A DNA stretch of 64,000 bases from Achromobacter sp. AONIH1 (GTDB taxonomy: Bacteria; Pseudomonadota; Gammaproteobacteria; Burkholderiales; Burkholderiaceae_B), in the NCBI RefSeq assembly GCF_002902905.1, contig NZ_CP026124.1, positions 1,550,001-1,614,000 of the forward strand. The letters are read 5' to 3'. Below are positions 9,132-17,594 of the stretch, piece by piece. A program made the translations under genes and the position numbers. Each line of letters opens with the position of its first letter. Within the stretch, counting starts at the first letter, position 1. The notes beneath the pieces were generated by a model. That model was not told the origin of the DNA. It did no database searches and worked only from the letters and a program-made list of their open reading frames with translations.

Positions 9132-10121
9132 TCAGAGCAGCGTGCGCATCGGCGCCAGCGCGTCCCGCAGCTGGGCGAAGGCGCGCTCGCGCTCGACGTC
9201 CAGGCGCTGCGCCTCGTCCAGCTCGATCTGCTGGAAACGCAGCTCCTGGCCGGGCAGCGATTGCGCCAGCGCGGGCAGGTCCACCGAGGCGATCTGCGCG
9301 ATCTTGGGGTAGCCGCCGGTGGTCTGCCGGTCGGCCATGAGGATGATGGCTTCGCCGCCGGAGGGCACCTGCACGGTGCCGAAGCAGGCCGCTTCCGACA
9401 GCGTCTGGCGCGGTTGCGCCATGGCCAGCGCGGGCCCCTGCAGCCGGTAGCCCATGCGATCGGACTGCGGGCTGATGCGGAACGCCTGGCCGGCGAAGGC
9501 GGCGCGGGAAGCGTCGGAGAACTCATGCCAGTGGCGGCCCGGCAGGAAGCGGATGGTGTCGCGCCGCTTGCCGGACAGCGTGGCGGGCAGGTAGACGCGG
9601 ATCTGCCACAGCGCTTCCTGTAGCGCCGCGAGATCGCGCCCGACGTCCAGCGGGGCGTGCAGCGGCAACACGTCGCCACGGGCCAGGGCGCGTCCCTGGA
9701 AGCCGCCGAAGCCGCTGCGCAGATAGGTGGTCTCGCTGCCCATCACCAGAGGCAGCGCATAGCCGCCATGCACGGCCAGGTAGGCGCGCGCGCCCGAGGC
9801 GGGACGGGCGCCGAAGGCCAGCGTGTCGCCGGGCCGGGCGACCAGCGGCCGGTGCATGGGGATGTCTTGGCCGTTGAGCTGCGCGCCCAGATCGGCGCCG
9901 GCCAGCGCGAAACAGGCGGCGGCGTCAAAGCGCAGCGTCGGTCCGGTCAGCGTGATTTCGAGGGTGGCGCGGTCGTCTTCGTTGCCGGCCAGTGCATTGG
10001 CCAGTCGGTGCGCGCGCTCGTCCATGGCGCCGGCGGCGGGGATGCCCTGGTGCTGGTAGCCGTCGCGGCCGCGATCCTGGAAGCTGGACAGCATGCCGGG
10101 CTTGATCACGGTCAGGCTCAT
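9132..10121 (-). CDS. pxpC: 5-oxoprolinase subunit C (KipA-type)
   Basis: This 329-residue protein belongs to the biotin-dependent carboxyltransferase-like family (KipA/DUF183). Characteristic segments are VIKPGMLSSFQDRGRDGYQ at the N-terminus, GIPAAGAMDERAHRLANALAGN, and DRMGYRLQGPAL, LMADRQTTGGYPKIA further on. With PxpB it forms the complex that activates and opens 5-oxoproline together with PxpA. The start overlaps the pxpB stop by four bases, so the two are translationally coupled. Confidence 0.95.
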   Translation of the reverse strand: MSLTVIKPGMLSSFQDRGRDGYQHQGIPAAGAMDERAHRLANALAGNEDDRATLEITLTGPTLRFDAAACFALAGADLGAQLNGQDIPMHRPLVARPGDTLAFGARPASGARAYLAVHGGYALPLVMGSETTYLRSGFGGFQGRALARGDVLPLHAPLDVGRDLAALQEALWQIRVYLPATLSGKRRDTIRFLPGRHWHEFSDASRAAFAGQAFRISPQSDRMGYRLQGPALAMAQPRQTLSEAACFGTVQVPSGGEAIILMADRQTTGGYPKIAQIASVDLPALAQSLPGQELRFQQIELDEAQRLDVERERAFAQLRDALAPMRTLL

Positions 10122-10858
10122 GCGCCGGCCTCGCGCAGCCGTTGGAATTCGTCCTCGGCGATGGGTACGAAGCGCACCGAGTCGCCGGGCTGCAGCAGCG
10201 CGGCCGGTTCGCGTGCCGGGTCGAACATGGCCAGCGGCGTGGCGCCGATGATGTTCCAGCCACCGGGCAGGCGGTTGGGATAGATGACGGTCTGGCGGTT
10301 GGCCACGGCCACCGAGCCGATGGGCACCGCGGTGCGCGGCGAGGGCCGGCGCGGGATGTTCAGGCGTTCGTCGTGCACGCCCAGATAGGCGTGGCCGGGC
10401 GCGAAGCCCAGCATGAAGACCATGCTGCGCGGTTCGCTGTGCAGCCGGATGATGTCATCGGGCGTCAGGCCGGCCGCGGCGGCGACCTCGGCCAGGTCGG
10501 GCCCGTGCTCGCCGCCGTAACAGACGGGGATGTCGATCTCGCGGCCGCCCAGCTCGCCTTCCGGGAGGCCGCCGGCCAGCAGCTGGCCGATGCGCTCGGC
10601 CAGCGCGCCATGGCTGGGGCTGTCGGCGCTGGCATCAGGGCGGTAGTGGATCGCCACCGTGCAGAAGGACGGCACCACGTCGGTCACGCCGGGCAGGCGC
10701 GCGTCGCGCAACATGCGCGCCGTCGCCAGGCAGGCCCGGCCGATCGCGGCGTCGATCTGGTCGCCGAACGAAATGATCAGGCTGCGGTCCCCCTGCGGTT
10801 CGATGCGCCAGGGGGGTTCGGCCGGAGAAGGTGGTGCGGATATTGCGTTCAACGGCAC
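10118..10858 (-). CDS. pxpB: 5-oxoprolinase subunit B (KipI-type)
   Basis: This 246-residue protein belongs to the KipI/allophanate hydrolase subunit 1 family. Visible blocks are GDRSLIISFGDQID, VPSFCTVAIHYRPD, DIPVCYGGEHGPDLAEVA, FMLGFAPGHAYLGVHDERLNIPR and LPGGWNIIGATPLAMFDP. The start is GTG at 10858, preceded by CAGGTTTC. It lies 18 bases after the VOC gene stop and overlaps pxpC, so VOC-pxpB-pxpC-pxpA appear to be one transcription unit. Confidence 0.95.
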   Translation of the reverse strand: MPLNAISAPPSPAEPPWRIEPQGDRSLIISFGDQIDAAIGRACLATARMLRDARLPGVTDVVPSFCTVAIHYRPDASADSPSHGALAERIGQLLAGGLPEGELGGREIDIPVCYGGEHGPDLAEVAAAAGLTPDDIIRLHSEPRSMVFMLGFAPGHAYLGVHDERLNIPRRPSPRTAVPIGSVAVANRQTVIYPNRLPGGWNIIGATPLAMFDPAREPAALLQPGDSVRFVPIAEDEFQRLREAGA

Positions 10859-10876
10859 GAAACCTGATTGGAGAGA

Positions 10877-11308
10877 TTATTTGGCGAACAGGGAATCCAG
10901 GTTCTTGAAGGCCTTGAATTCCAGCGCGTTGCCCGACGGGTCGAGGAAGAACATGGTGGCTTGTTCGCCGACCTCGCCCTTGAAACGGATGTACGGTTCG
11001 ATCACGAACTCGGTACCGGCATCGGTCAGGCGCTTGGCCATGTCTTCCCATTGTTCCATGGAAAGCACGGCGCCGAAATGGCGCACGGGCACATTATGCG
11101 AATCCACGGCGCTGGTGGCCTTGTGGCCGCACTCGCTGGGCGCCAGGTGGGCGACGATCTGGTGGCCGTAGAAATTGAAGTCGATCCATTCGGGCGAGCT
11201 GCGGCCCTCGGGACAGCCGAGCTTGACGCCGTAGAAGGCGCGGGCTTCTTCCAGGTCGCGCACCGGGAAGGCCAGGTGGAACGGCGGCAGGTTGGTCTGA
11301 GCGGTCAT
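10877..11308 (-). CDS. VOC-family (glyoxalase-like) protein
   Basis: This 143-residue protein is built of two beta-alpha-beta-beta-beta modules of the vicinal oxygen chelate superfamily. The N-terminal [17 protein letters not shown] contains a candidate metal His, and the C-terminal [15 protein letters not shown] supplies the typical Glu. [12 protein letters not shown] begins the second module. It may be a dioxygenase, isomerase or glyoxalase. As first gene of the apparent pxp operon it may act on a substrate linked to 5-oxoproline or glutathione turnover, but that is inference. ATG 11308 was chosen because the protein begins at the normal place for the fold. Confidence 0.85.
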   Translation of the reverse strand: MTAQTNLPPFHLAFPVRDLEEARAFYGVKLGCPEGRSSPEWIDFNFYGHQIVAHLAPSECGHKATSAVDSHNVPVRHFGAVLSMEQWEDMAKRLTDAGTEFVIEPYIRFKGEVGEQATMFFLDPSGNALEFKAFKNLDSLFAK

Positions 11309-11438
11309 GCGTAGTCTCCAGGGAGGCTGGGTAGTCGGGAACTCTGCCGGCGCGGCTTGCCGGGAGGCCGCCGGATGTCGGATCCGGCTGGCATCGCGGC
11401 GCTCGCGCCTTGGCATGCACGGCTAGTTTAGGTATTGT

Positions 11439-11454
11439 TTTTTCGATTGAAAAA
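11439..11454. promoter_or_regulatory. Candidate LysR-type operator
   Basis: TTTTTC-GATT-GAAAAA is a perfect inverted repeat in the A/T-rich gap between the VOC-pxp operon and the divergent LysR gene. CGATATTTTTT follows it. Position and symmetry fit an autoregulatory LysR site. It also argues against the TTG at 11435 as the LysR start. Confidence 0.45.
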
Positions 11455-11491
11455 CGATATTTTTTGTGCCTTAGCATCAAAAATATTGATA

Positions 11492-12358
11492 GTGATCAAA
11501 GAGTTCAAGACCTTCATCGCGGTGGCGCGGGACGGTACCTTCACCGGCGCCGGGGCCCAGCTGGGCCTGACTCAGTCCGCCGTCAGCGCGCAGATCCGTC
11601 GCCTGGAGGACTACCTGGGCGTGGCGCTGTTCGACCGGGGGGCGCGCGCCGCCGTGCTGAACGCCCACGGGCGCGAGATGCTGCCGCAGGCTGAGGAGCT
11701 GGTGGCCATGGCCGAGCGCATGGCCAGCGCCGGCGGCGCGGGGCACGTCAGCGGGTCGTTGCGCATCGGCGCCATCGCCTCGGTGCAGCAGGATCTGCTG
11801 GTGCGCGCGCTGGGCCTGTTCCGCGCCCAGTATCCCGACGTGCGCGTGCGCATCGTGCCGGGCGTGTCGCTGTCCTTGCTGGGGCAGGTCGATGCCGGCG
11901 AAGTCGATCTGGCCGTATTGATCCGCCCGCCTTTCGCGCTGCCGCCGGAGCTGGGCTGGCAGCCGCTGCTGTCCGAGCCGGTGGCGCTGGCCGTGCCCGC
12001 CGCCATGCCCGAGGCGCCGTGGCGCGAACTGCTGGCCACGCAGCCCTTCATCCGCTACGACCGCGCGTCCTTCGGCGGCCGCGTGGTGGATCTGTTCCTG
12101 AAGAAGCACCGCATCCGCGTGCACGAGGCCGTGGAGCTGGACGAGATCGAGGCCATCGCCAACATGGTGCGACACGGCCTGGGCGTGGCGCTGTTGCCAA
12201 GGTTGCGCCGCCTGGACATGACGGGCCTGCGTCTGCTGCCGCTGGGCGAGGCCGCGTTCCAGCGCGAGATCGGCCTGATCGGGCGGTTGCCGTTCGAACC
12301 CGGCAGCATGCGCGGCAAGATCGCCGAATGCCTGCTGGCGGCCGCCGCCGAACCCTGA
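11492..12358 (+). CDS. LysR-family transcriptional regulator
   Basis: This 288-residue regulator has an N-terminal HTH (about 1-60: FKTFIAVARDGTFTGAGAQLGLTQ, SAVSAQIRRLEDYLG, LFDRG) and a periplasmic-binding-like effector domain from about 85. The start is taken as GTG 11492, which places the HTH at the usual distance from the N-terminus. TTG codons at 11486 and 11435 are in frame but less likely. It is divergent from the VOC-pxp operon and is its probable regulator. The effector is unknown, with 5-oxoproline a reasonable guess. Confidence 0.92.
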   Translation: MIKEFKTFIAVARDGTFTGAGAQLGLTQSAVSAQIRRLEDYLGVALFDRGARAAVLNAHGREMLPQAEELVAMAERMASAGGAGHVSGSLRIGAIASVQQDLLVRALGLFRAQYPDVRVRIVPGVSLSLLGQVDAGEVDLAVLIRPPFALPPELGWQPLLSEPVALAVPAAMPEAPWRELLATQPFIRYDRASFGGRVVDLFLKKHRIRVHEAVELDEIEAIANMVRHGLGVALLPRLRRLDMTGLRLLPLGEAAFQREIGLIGRLPFEPGSMRGKIAECLLAAAAEP

Positions 12359-12372
12359 TCCCGGCCGCCAAG

Positions 12373-12398
12373 AAAAAAGCGCCCCGGATGGGGCGCTT
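12373..12398 (-). terminator. Rho-independent terminator of serA
   Basis: GCGCCCC (12379-12385), loop GGAT and GGGGCGC (12390-12396) form a stem. The run of six A at 12373-12378 becomes a T-run on the minus strand, so it terminates serA. It may also slow plus-strand transcripts from the LysR gene. Confidence 0.8.
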
Positions 12399-12417
12399 GC
12401 GTAGCGGCTGGCGCGGA

Positions 12418-13617
12418 CTACAGCCGGTCGCAGCGGACCGTGATGGGGTGCTGGCGCAGCGTGCTCATCACGAGGTCGTCGACCTGGCCTTCGACGTCGG
12501 TGATCACGTAGCCGATCTGGCCCTTGGTCTGCAGCGTCTGGCTGACGATGTTCAGCCCGTGCTGCGCCATCAGGTTGTCCAGCGTGCCCAGCGCGCCCGG
12601 CGCATTGCGGTGCACGTGCAGGATGCGCGTGCCCTCGCCGCGCTCCAGGTAGGGCAGCTCGGGGAAGTTGACCGCGCCCTTGGTGGTGCCGGCCTGCAGG
12701 AAGCGCACCAGCTTCTCGGCCACCTCGCGGCCGATATTCTCCTGTGATTCCTGCGTGCTGCCGCCGATGTGCGGCGTCAGGATCACGTTGGGCAGGCCGA
12801 TCAGCGGGCTGTCCAGCGGTTCGTCCGGACCCTTGGGTTCGGTGGGGAACACGTCCAGCGCCGCGCCGGCCAGATGGCCGGACTTCAGCGCCTGGTGCAG
12901 CGCGTCGATGTCGACCACGGCGCCGCGCGAGGCGTTGATCAGGATGGACCCGCGACGCATGCGGCCGATGGTCTCGGCGTTCATGATGTTCTCGGTGGAC
13001 TTGCCACCCGGCACGTGCAGCGTGACCACGTCGGATTGTTCCAGCAGCTCGTTCAGCGAGCCGGCGGCGCGCGCATTGCCCAGCGGCAGCTTGGCTTCCA
13101 CGTCGTGGAACACCACGCGCATGCCCAGGCCTTCGGCCAGCGTGCTGATCTGCGAGCCGATATTGCCGTAGCCCACGATGCCCAGCGTCTTGCCGCGCGC
13201 TTCGAAAGCGCCGGACGCGCTCTTGTCCCAATGGCCCAGATGCACGCGCGCGTTCTTTTCAGGAATGCGGCGCAGCAGCAGGATGGCTTCACCCAATACC
13301 AGCTCGGCGACCGAGCGCGTGTTGGAGAAGGGGGCGTTGAACACCGGGATGCCGCGCTGCATGGCCGTGTCCAGATCGACCTGGTTGGTGCCGATGCAGA
13401 AGCAGCCCACGACGCGCAGGTCGGGGTTGTCGGACAGCAGACTGGCGTCCAGGTGGGTGCGAGAACGGATGCCCGCCACCTGCGCGCCCTTCAGGGCGCC
13501 GCGCAGCTGGGCCGGCGGCAGGGCCGCGGCGTGCGTGACGATGTCGCTGTAGCCAGCGGCCTCGAAGACGGCTCGGGCGCTGGGGTGGATGTTCTCGAAC
13601 AGGACGATTTGTGCCAT
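12418..13617 (-). CDS. serA: D-3-phosphoglycerate dehydrogenase (SerA)
   Basis: SerA oxidises 3-phosphoglycerate to 3-phosphohydroxypyruvate with NAD, the first step of serine synthesis. At 399 residues it is the short E. coli-like type. The Rossmann loop is LGIVGYGNIGSQ at about 152-163. Catalytic-domain blocks are ILINASRGAVVDIDAL and LTPHIGGSTQESQENIG with the catalytic His. A C-terminal ACT-like domain (about 325-399: NAPGALGTLDNLMAQHGLNI) is the usual site of serine feedback inhibition. A clear terminator follows the stop on the minus strand. Confidence 0.97.
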   Translation of the reverse strand: MAQIVLFENIHPSARAVFEAAGYSDIVTHAAALPPAQLRGALKGAQVAGIRSRTHLDASLLSDNPDLRVVGCFCIGTNQVDLDTAMQRGIPVFNAPFSNTRSVAELVLGEAILLLRRIPEKNARVHLGHWDKSASGAFEARGKTLGIVGYGNIGSQISTLAEGLGMRVVFHDVEAKLPLGNARAAGSLNELLEQSDVVTLHVPGGKSTENIMNAETIGRMRRGSILINASRGAVVDIDALHQALKSGHLAGAALDVFPTEPKGPDEPLDSPLIGLPNVILTPHIGGSTQESQENIGREVAEKLVRFLQAGTTKGAVNFPELPYLERGEGTRILHVHRNAPGALGTLDNLMAQHGLNIVSQTLQTKGQIGYVITDVEGQVDDLVMSTLRQHPITVRCDRL

Positions 13618-13759
13618 GACTGCCTGGGGGAGGGGTGGGGAATGCGTTTGATTGATTGTGGCGCATTTTTGCTGCGGTGCAAGGAGAACCCCCTGGCGCG
13701 TTGTGGGTGAATTGTTTCAACGCGCGGATCCTCGGACGCGGCAAGCGTCGTCCCTGGGT

Positions 13760-13785
13760 GGCCACGGCCCGTCCCGTCCGTGGCC
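13760..13785 (-). terminator. Stem-loop downstream of the DUF411 gene
   Basis: GGCCACGG (13760-13767) and CCGTGGCC (13778-13785) form an 8-bp stem with a 10-base loop, 18 bases after the last copper-cluster gene on the minus strand. There is no T-run, so termination efficiency is uncertain. Confidence 0.4.
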
Positions 13786-13803
13786 GGCAATGACGAATCG
13801 GTC

Positions 13804-14262
13804 TTAGCGATAGGCCTGGAACACCGTCGAGCCGCCCCGTTTGTCCACCAGCAGCACGTCGTGCGGCGTCTTGCGTCCGCCATATTCCGGGCCATCCATG
13901 CCGGGCGAGCCCAGCGGCATGCCGGGCGCCGCCAGCCCGGCGGCTTCGGGTTTCTCCCGCAGCAGCCGGCGCACGTCGCTGGCCGGCACATGGCCTTCGA
14001 TGGCGTAGCCGCCGACGACCGCCGTATGGCAGGAGCCATGGTCGGCCATGCCGGCATTGCGGCGGATGGGACCGGTGTCCGTGACGTCATGCGTGGTCAC
14101 GGCGAAACCGTTGTCGCGCATGTGCTTGACCCAGTCTTCACAGCAACCGCAGGTGGGCGTCTTCCAGACCTCCACGGGCGTGGGCGCCTGGGCCGCGGCC
14201 AGGCCGGGCAGACCCAGCGCGGCGGCAAGCGCGAGCCGGCGGACGAGAGGGGCGATGGTCAT
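13804..14262 (-). CDS. DUF411 (CopG-like) periplasmic copper protein
   Basis: This is a 152-residue exported protein with a cleavable signal peptide ending LPGLAAAQA near residue 26. It is a DUF411 member; the family includes the copper-resistance protein CopG of Pseudomonas, a thioredoxin-like copper/redox protein. The diagnostic motif is WKTPTCGCCEDWVKHM with a CxCC arrangement at about residues 38-41. Conserved SCHTAVVGGYAIEGHVPA follows. The start at 14262 has GGAG upstream. It is the last gene of the copB-copA cluster in the same direction, separated from copB by a repeat, and is likely part of periplasmic copper handling. Confidence 0.88.
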   Translation of the reverse strand: MTIAPLVRRLALAAALGLPGLAAAQAPTPVEVWKTPTCGCCEDWVKHMRDNGFAVTTHDVTDTGPIRRNAGMADHGSCHTAVVGGYAIEGHVPASDVRRLLREKPEAAGLAAPGMPLGSPGMDGPEYGGRKTPHDVLLVDKRGGSTVFQAYR

Positions 14263-14329
14263 CAATGCTCCTATGATCAATTCAACTGCCATTATCCCGG
14301 CGCCCCAACCTGGCACGCCGATTATCGGG

Positions 14330-14466
14330 ATGCCGCGGAGCCGGCTTTGCCGGTCCGCAGGCATGCCCCGGGGGAGGCGCGCGAGCGCTTCGGGGGGACT
14401 CTCCCTCCGGTCCGCAGGCATGCCCCCTGGGGGAAGCGCGCGAGCGCTTCGGGGGGGCTCATCCCC
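14330..14466 (-). repeat. Dispersed palindromic repeat, copy 2 (tandem)
   Basis: Read on the minus strand, this begins two bases after the copB stop and contains the unit twice: CCCCCGAAGCGCTCGCGCGC, a CCCCCAGGGGG-type palindrome and GCGGACCGG, and then again ending in GGACCGGCAAAGCCGG. The orientation relative to the upstream gene is the same as in copies 1, 3 and 5. Confidence 0.75.
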
Positions 14467-14467
14467 T

Positions 14468-15559
14468 CTAGAACCAGAACCGTATGCCGGCCATGATCGC
14501 GGTTTGCGAACGGCCGGCGCCGGCCGCGGATGCATAGTCGGCGGTCTGGCCGAATTTCCGTTCGAAGGATACGCCAACATACGGCGCGAACTGGCGCGTG
14601 ACCTCGTAGCGCAGCCGCAGCGACAGGGAACCCGAAGACAGGCCGGAGCCGATGCCACGCTCGGGGTCGCTCTTGCCATAGAGGCTGGCTTCGAGTTCGG
14701 GCGTGAAGACCAACCGCTGCGTCAGCAGCAGATCGTATTCCGCCTTCAGCCCCAGCGCCGTGCGCCCGGATGGGCCGACATAGCCCGTCGCTTCGAGCTC
14801 GATCCGGTAAGGCAGCATGCCTTCGATGCCGAACGCCGCCCAGTTGCGTTTGGGCCCGGTGCCGAAATCGCGGCGCGCGCCCAGCTGCAGGTCCCAGAAC
14901 GGCGTGATCGCGTGGCTCCAGAGCGCCTCGACGCGGCCGCTGGAGCCGCCGTTGGCATTCTCGGCCTCGCCTTCGCTCTTGATCGTCAGGCGATTGGTCG
15001 CCGTGCCGTACCAGAAGCGGCCCTCCCACTCGCGCGCGTTCTGCCCGTCGCGGTTGCGCGACCAGCCGAACCGCTCGAGCAGCAGCTGCGCCGCCGGCAT
15101 GTTGTCCATCATCATCATGTGAGGACGGATGCCATAGGTGTCGTAGCCGCGCGCGTCCGAACCGTCGCTGGACGGCAGGCCGCCCACCGGCGGCGCGGCG
15201 GGGGACGGCGCCGCGCCATGGTTCATGCCGGGCATGTTGGAATGATCCATCGCGCCGGATGATGCCGGCGCGGGCGTGGCCGCGCCATGGTTCATGCCGG
15301 GCATGTTGGAATGATCCATCGCGCCGGATGATGCCGGCGCGGGCGTGGCCGCGCCATGGTTCATGCCGGGCATGCTGGAATGGTCCATTGCACCGGATGG
15401 CGCGGGGGCGGGCGTGGCCGTGCCATGGTTCATGCCCGGCATGTTGGCATGGTCCATGCCGCCGGATTGCGCCAATGCGGGGCCGGCCAGGCTGGAGGCC
15501 AGCGCCAGCGCGGCACATCGGGCGACGGCGGGAATACGGTTCTGTGTCTTGTGTCGCAT
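14468..15559 (-). CDS. copB: Copper resistance outer-membrane protein CopB
   Basis: CopB/PcoB-type proteins are outer-membrane beta-barrels that help bind or export copper. This 363-residue form has a signal peptide (about 1-30, ending GPALAQ), then a Met/His-rich region (about 33-125) with four copies of MDHxxMPGMNHG spaced 23 residues apart. The C-terminal barrel domain (about 145-363) includes REWEGRFWYGTATNRL, GRVEALWSHAITPFWDLQ and a final aromatic residue (RFWF). The repeats correspond to near-identical 69-bp DNA units. The start lies three bases beyond the copA stop, so copA-copB form an operon. Confidence 0.95.
   Translation of the reverse strand: MRHKTQNRIPAVARCAALALASSLAGPALAQSGGMDHANMPGMNHGTATPAPAPSGAMDHSSMPGMNHGAATPAPASSGAMDHSNMPGMNHGAATPAPASSGAMDHSNMPGMNHGAAPSPAAPPVGGLPSSDGSDARGYDTYGIRPHMMMMDNMPAAQLLLERFGWSRNRDGQNAREWEGRFWYGTATNRLTIKSEGEAENANGGSSGRVEALWSHAITPFWDLQLGARRDFGTGPKRNWAAFGIEGMLPYRIELEATGYVGPSGRTALGLKAEYDLLLTQRLVFTPELEASLYGKSDPERGIGSGLSSGSLSLRLRYEVTRQFAPYVGVSFERKFGQTADYASAAGAGRSQTAIMAGIRFWF
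15225..15475 (-). repeat. Tandem 69-bp repeats inside copB
   Basis: Four consecutive units encode MDHxxMPGMNHG plus a Thr/Pro/Ala/Ser linker, 23 residues each. The two central units are almost identical at the DNA level, including third-codon positions, which suggests recent duplication or gene conversion and potential copy-number variation. Confidence 0.85.
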
Positions 15560-15562
15560 CGT

Positions 15563-17377
15563 CTACTCCACCACGACCGCTCTGAACATGCCGGCCTCCA
15601 TGTGATACAGCAAATGACAGTGGTAGGCCCACTTGCCGCGCGCATCGGCGCTGACCCGATAGGTCAGGCGCTGCGCGGGGTTGAGCGAAATCGTGTGCTT
15701 GCGCACCTGGAAGGCGCCGTCGGCCGATTCCAGATCGCTCCAGAGTCCGTGCAGGTGGATGGGGTGGGTCATCATGGTGTCGTTGACCAGCACGAAGCGC
15801 ACGCGCTCGCCATGCTTGAGCACGATGGGCTTGGCGTCGGAGAACTTCACGCCGTTGAAGGACCACATATAGCGTTCCATGTTGCCGGTCAGATGCAGTT
15901 CGATCTCGCGGGTCGGTGGTGTGTTGTCCGCGGGCTCGACCATGGAGCGCAGGTCGGCGTAGGTCAGCACGCGCCTGCCGTTGTCGCGCAGGCCGACGCC
16001 GGGATCGTCCAGCCGGGTCGACACCACGTCGGGCAGCATGGAATTGCCCACGCCGCGTTCGGCGGGGTAGGGGTGCTTGACCTCCACCATGCCGCCCGAG
16101 CCGGCGGCGTCGCCATGGTTCATGCCGGACATCGCCGCGTGGTCCATGCCCGGCATCGCGCCGTGATCCATGCCCGAGGCGGCCGGCGCGCTGGCCTGGC
16201 CCATGCCCGGCATCGCGCCATGATCCATGCCGGCCATGCCGCCGCTCATGTCATGGGCCATGCCCATGTCCATCATGGTCAGCAGCTGGACCGGGTCCAG
16301 CGCCGGCACGTCGGCCTGCATGCCGGGGCGCGGCGCCAGCGTGGCGCGCGCGTAGCCGGAGCGGTCCATGGCCTGAGAGAAGATGGTGTAGGCGCGGTCC
16401 TCGGCCGGTTCGACGATCACGTCGTAGGTCTCGGCCACGGCGATGCGGAACTCGTCGACCTCCACCGGCCGCACGTCCTGGCCGTCGGCGGCCACCACGG
16501 TCATTTTCAGGCCGGGGATACGCACGTCGAAGTAGCTCATCGCCGAACCGTTGATGAAGCGCAGCCGCACGCGCTCGCCGGGCTTGAACAGGCCGGTCCA
16601 GTTGCCGGCCGGCGTGGCGCCGTTGGTCAGGAAGGTGTAGGTGGCGCCGGAAACATCCGCCAGGTCGGTCGGCGTCATGCGCATCTGTTCCCACATCAGC
16701 CGTTCCGACAAGGCCGCGCCCCAGCCCTTGGTTTCGGCCTCGCGCGCCAGGCTCTGCACGCTGGGACGGATGCGGTTGTAGTAGTCCGGCTGCACCATCA
16801 GCTTGCGGAACACGCTCATCGGATCTTCGTCGGTCCAGTCGGACAGCAGCACCACGTGCTCGCGGTCGAAGGCGATCGGGTCGCGCCTGCGCGGCTCGAT
16901 GACGATGGCGCCGTACAGGCCGGTCTGTTCCTGGAAGCCGGAGTGGCTGTGATACCAGTAGGTGCCGCTCTGGCGCACGTCGAAACGGTAGGTGTAGGTC
17001 TGGCCGGGATCGATGCCCGGAAAGCTCAGGCCCGGCACGCCGTCCATGTCGGTGGGCAGCAGGATGCCGTGCCAGTGGATGGAGCTTTGCTCGCGCAGCC
17101 GGTTGGTGACGTGCAGCGTGACCGTGTCGCCCTCGCGCCAGCGCAGCAGCGGCGCGGGAATCTGGCCGTTCACCGTGGTGCCGACGCGGGTCGCGCCCGT
17201 GAAATTGACCGGCGTTTCGCCGATTTCCAGATGGAATTCGGTGCCGCGCAGTTCGGCCGCCTGTCGCGCGGGTTGCGCCAGCGCCGCGCGCCAGCCGCCC
17301 AGCGCCGCCAGCGCGCCGCCGGCGGCCAGACCTTGAACGAAGCGCCGGCGTGCGATGGGAGGGAGTGTGTCTTTCAT
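15563..17377 (-). CDS. copA: Copper resistance multicopper oxidase CopA
   Basis: CopA is a periplasmic multicopper oxidase of the CopA/PcoA type that binds and oxidises Cu(I). The 604-residue protein starts with a Tat signal (RRRFVQGLAAGGALAALGG). Copper-site motifs are HWHG (about 102), YHSHSGFQ (about 142), HPIHLHG (about 540) and HCHLLYHMEAGM near the C-terminus, which supplies the type 1 and trinuclear ligands. A Met/His-rich insert (about 365-420) contains MDHGAMPGM-type motifs like those in CopB. It is preceded by the cupredoxin gene and followed at three bases by copB. Confidence 0.97.
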   Translation of the reverse strand: MKDTLPPIARRRFVQGLAAGGALAALGGWRAALAQPARQAAELRGTEFHLEIGETPVNFTGATRVGTTVNGQIPAPLLRWREGDTVTLHVTNRLREQSSIHWHGILLPTDMDGVPGLSFPGIDPGQTYTYRFDVRQSGTYWYHSHSGFQEQTGLYGAIVIEPRRRDPIAFDREHVVLLSDWTDEDPMSVFRKLMVQPDYYNRIRPSVQSLAREAETKGWGAALSERLMWEQMRMTPTDLADVSGATYTFLTNGATPAGNWTGLFKPGERVRLRFINGSAMSYFDVRIPGLKMTVVAADGQDVRPVEVDEFRIAVAETYDVIVEPAEDRAYTIFSQAMDRSGYARATLAPRPGMQADVPALDPVQLLTMMDMGMAHDMSGGMAGMDHGAMPGMGQASAPAASGMDHGAMPGMDHAAMSGMNHGDAAGSGGMVEVKHPYPAERGVGNSMLPDVVSTRLDDPGVGLRDNGRRVLTYADLRSMVEPADNTPPTREIELHLTGNMERYMWSFNGVKFSDAKPIVLKHGERVRFVLVNDTMMTHPIHLHGLWSDLESADGAFQVRKHTISLNPAQRLTYRVSADARGKWAYHCHLLYHMEAGMFRAVVVE

Positions 17378-17499
17378 TTAGTCATCCACGGTGCCGCGCA
17401 AAATCCGCGGCGCAGGAACAAAGGTTGCCTCAATGGGATGCCGCATGGCGGAGCGATTCGCGTCTACGGCATCGTTGCCATGAAGCCCAGGCGCCGCTG

Positions 17500-17594
17500 C
17501 GGACCCCACCCGTCCCGAGCAGGGCAGCACGGATCGGGCTCCGCCGGTCCGTGGCTGCGCCCTTTTGGGGAAAGCGCGTAGCGCTTCGGTGGGC
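17500..17594 (-). repeat. Dispersed palindromic repeat, copy 3
   Basis: On the minus strand this begins immediately after the stop of the cupredoxin gene. It carries CGAAGCGCTACGCGCTTTCC, CCCAAAAGGG and GGACCGGCGGAGCCCG. It is more diverged than the other copies. It separates the cupredoxin gene from copA. Confidence 0.65.

Noticed and set aside
11477..13231. 584-codon minus-strand frame spanning the LysR and serA genes
   Set aside because: Overlaps two clear genes and the serA terminator, with no domain.
15225..15475. CRISPR-like tandem repeats
   Set aside because: The 69-bp units are in-frame coding repeats of CopB without unique spacers.
15356..17581. 741-codon frame opposite copA
   Set aside because: Shadow of copA, with runs of HAGH arising from the antisense of the Met/His repeats.
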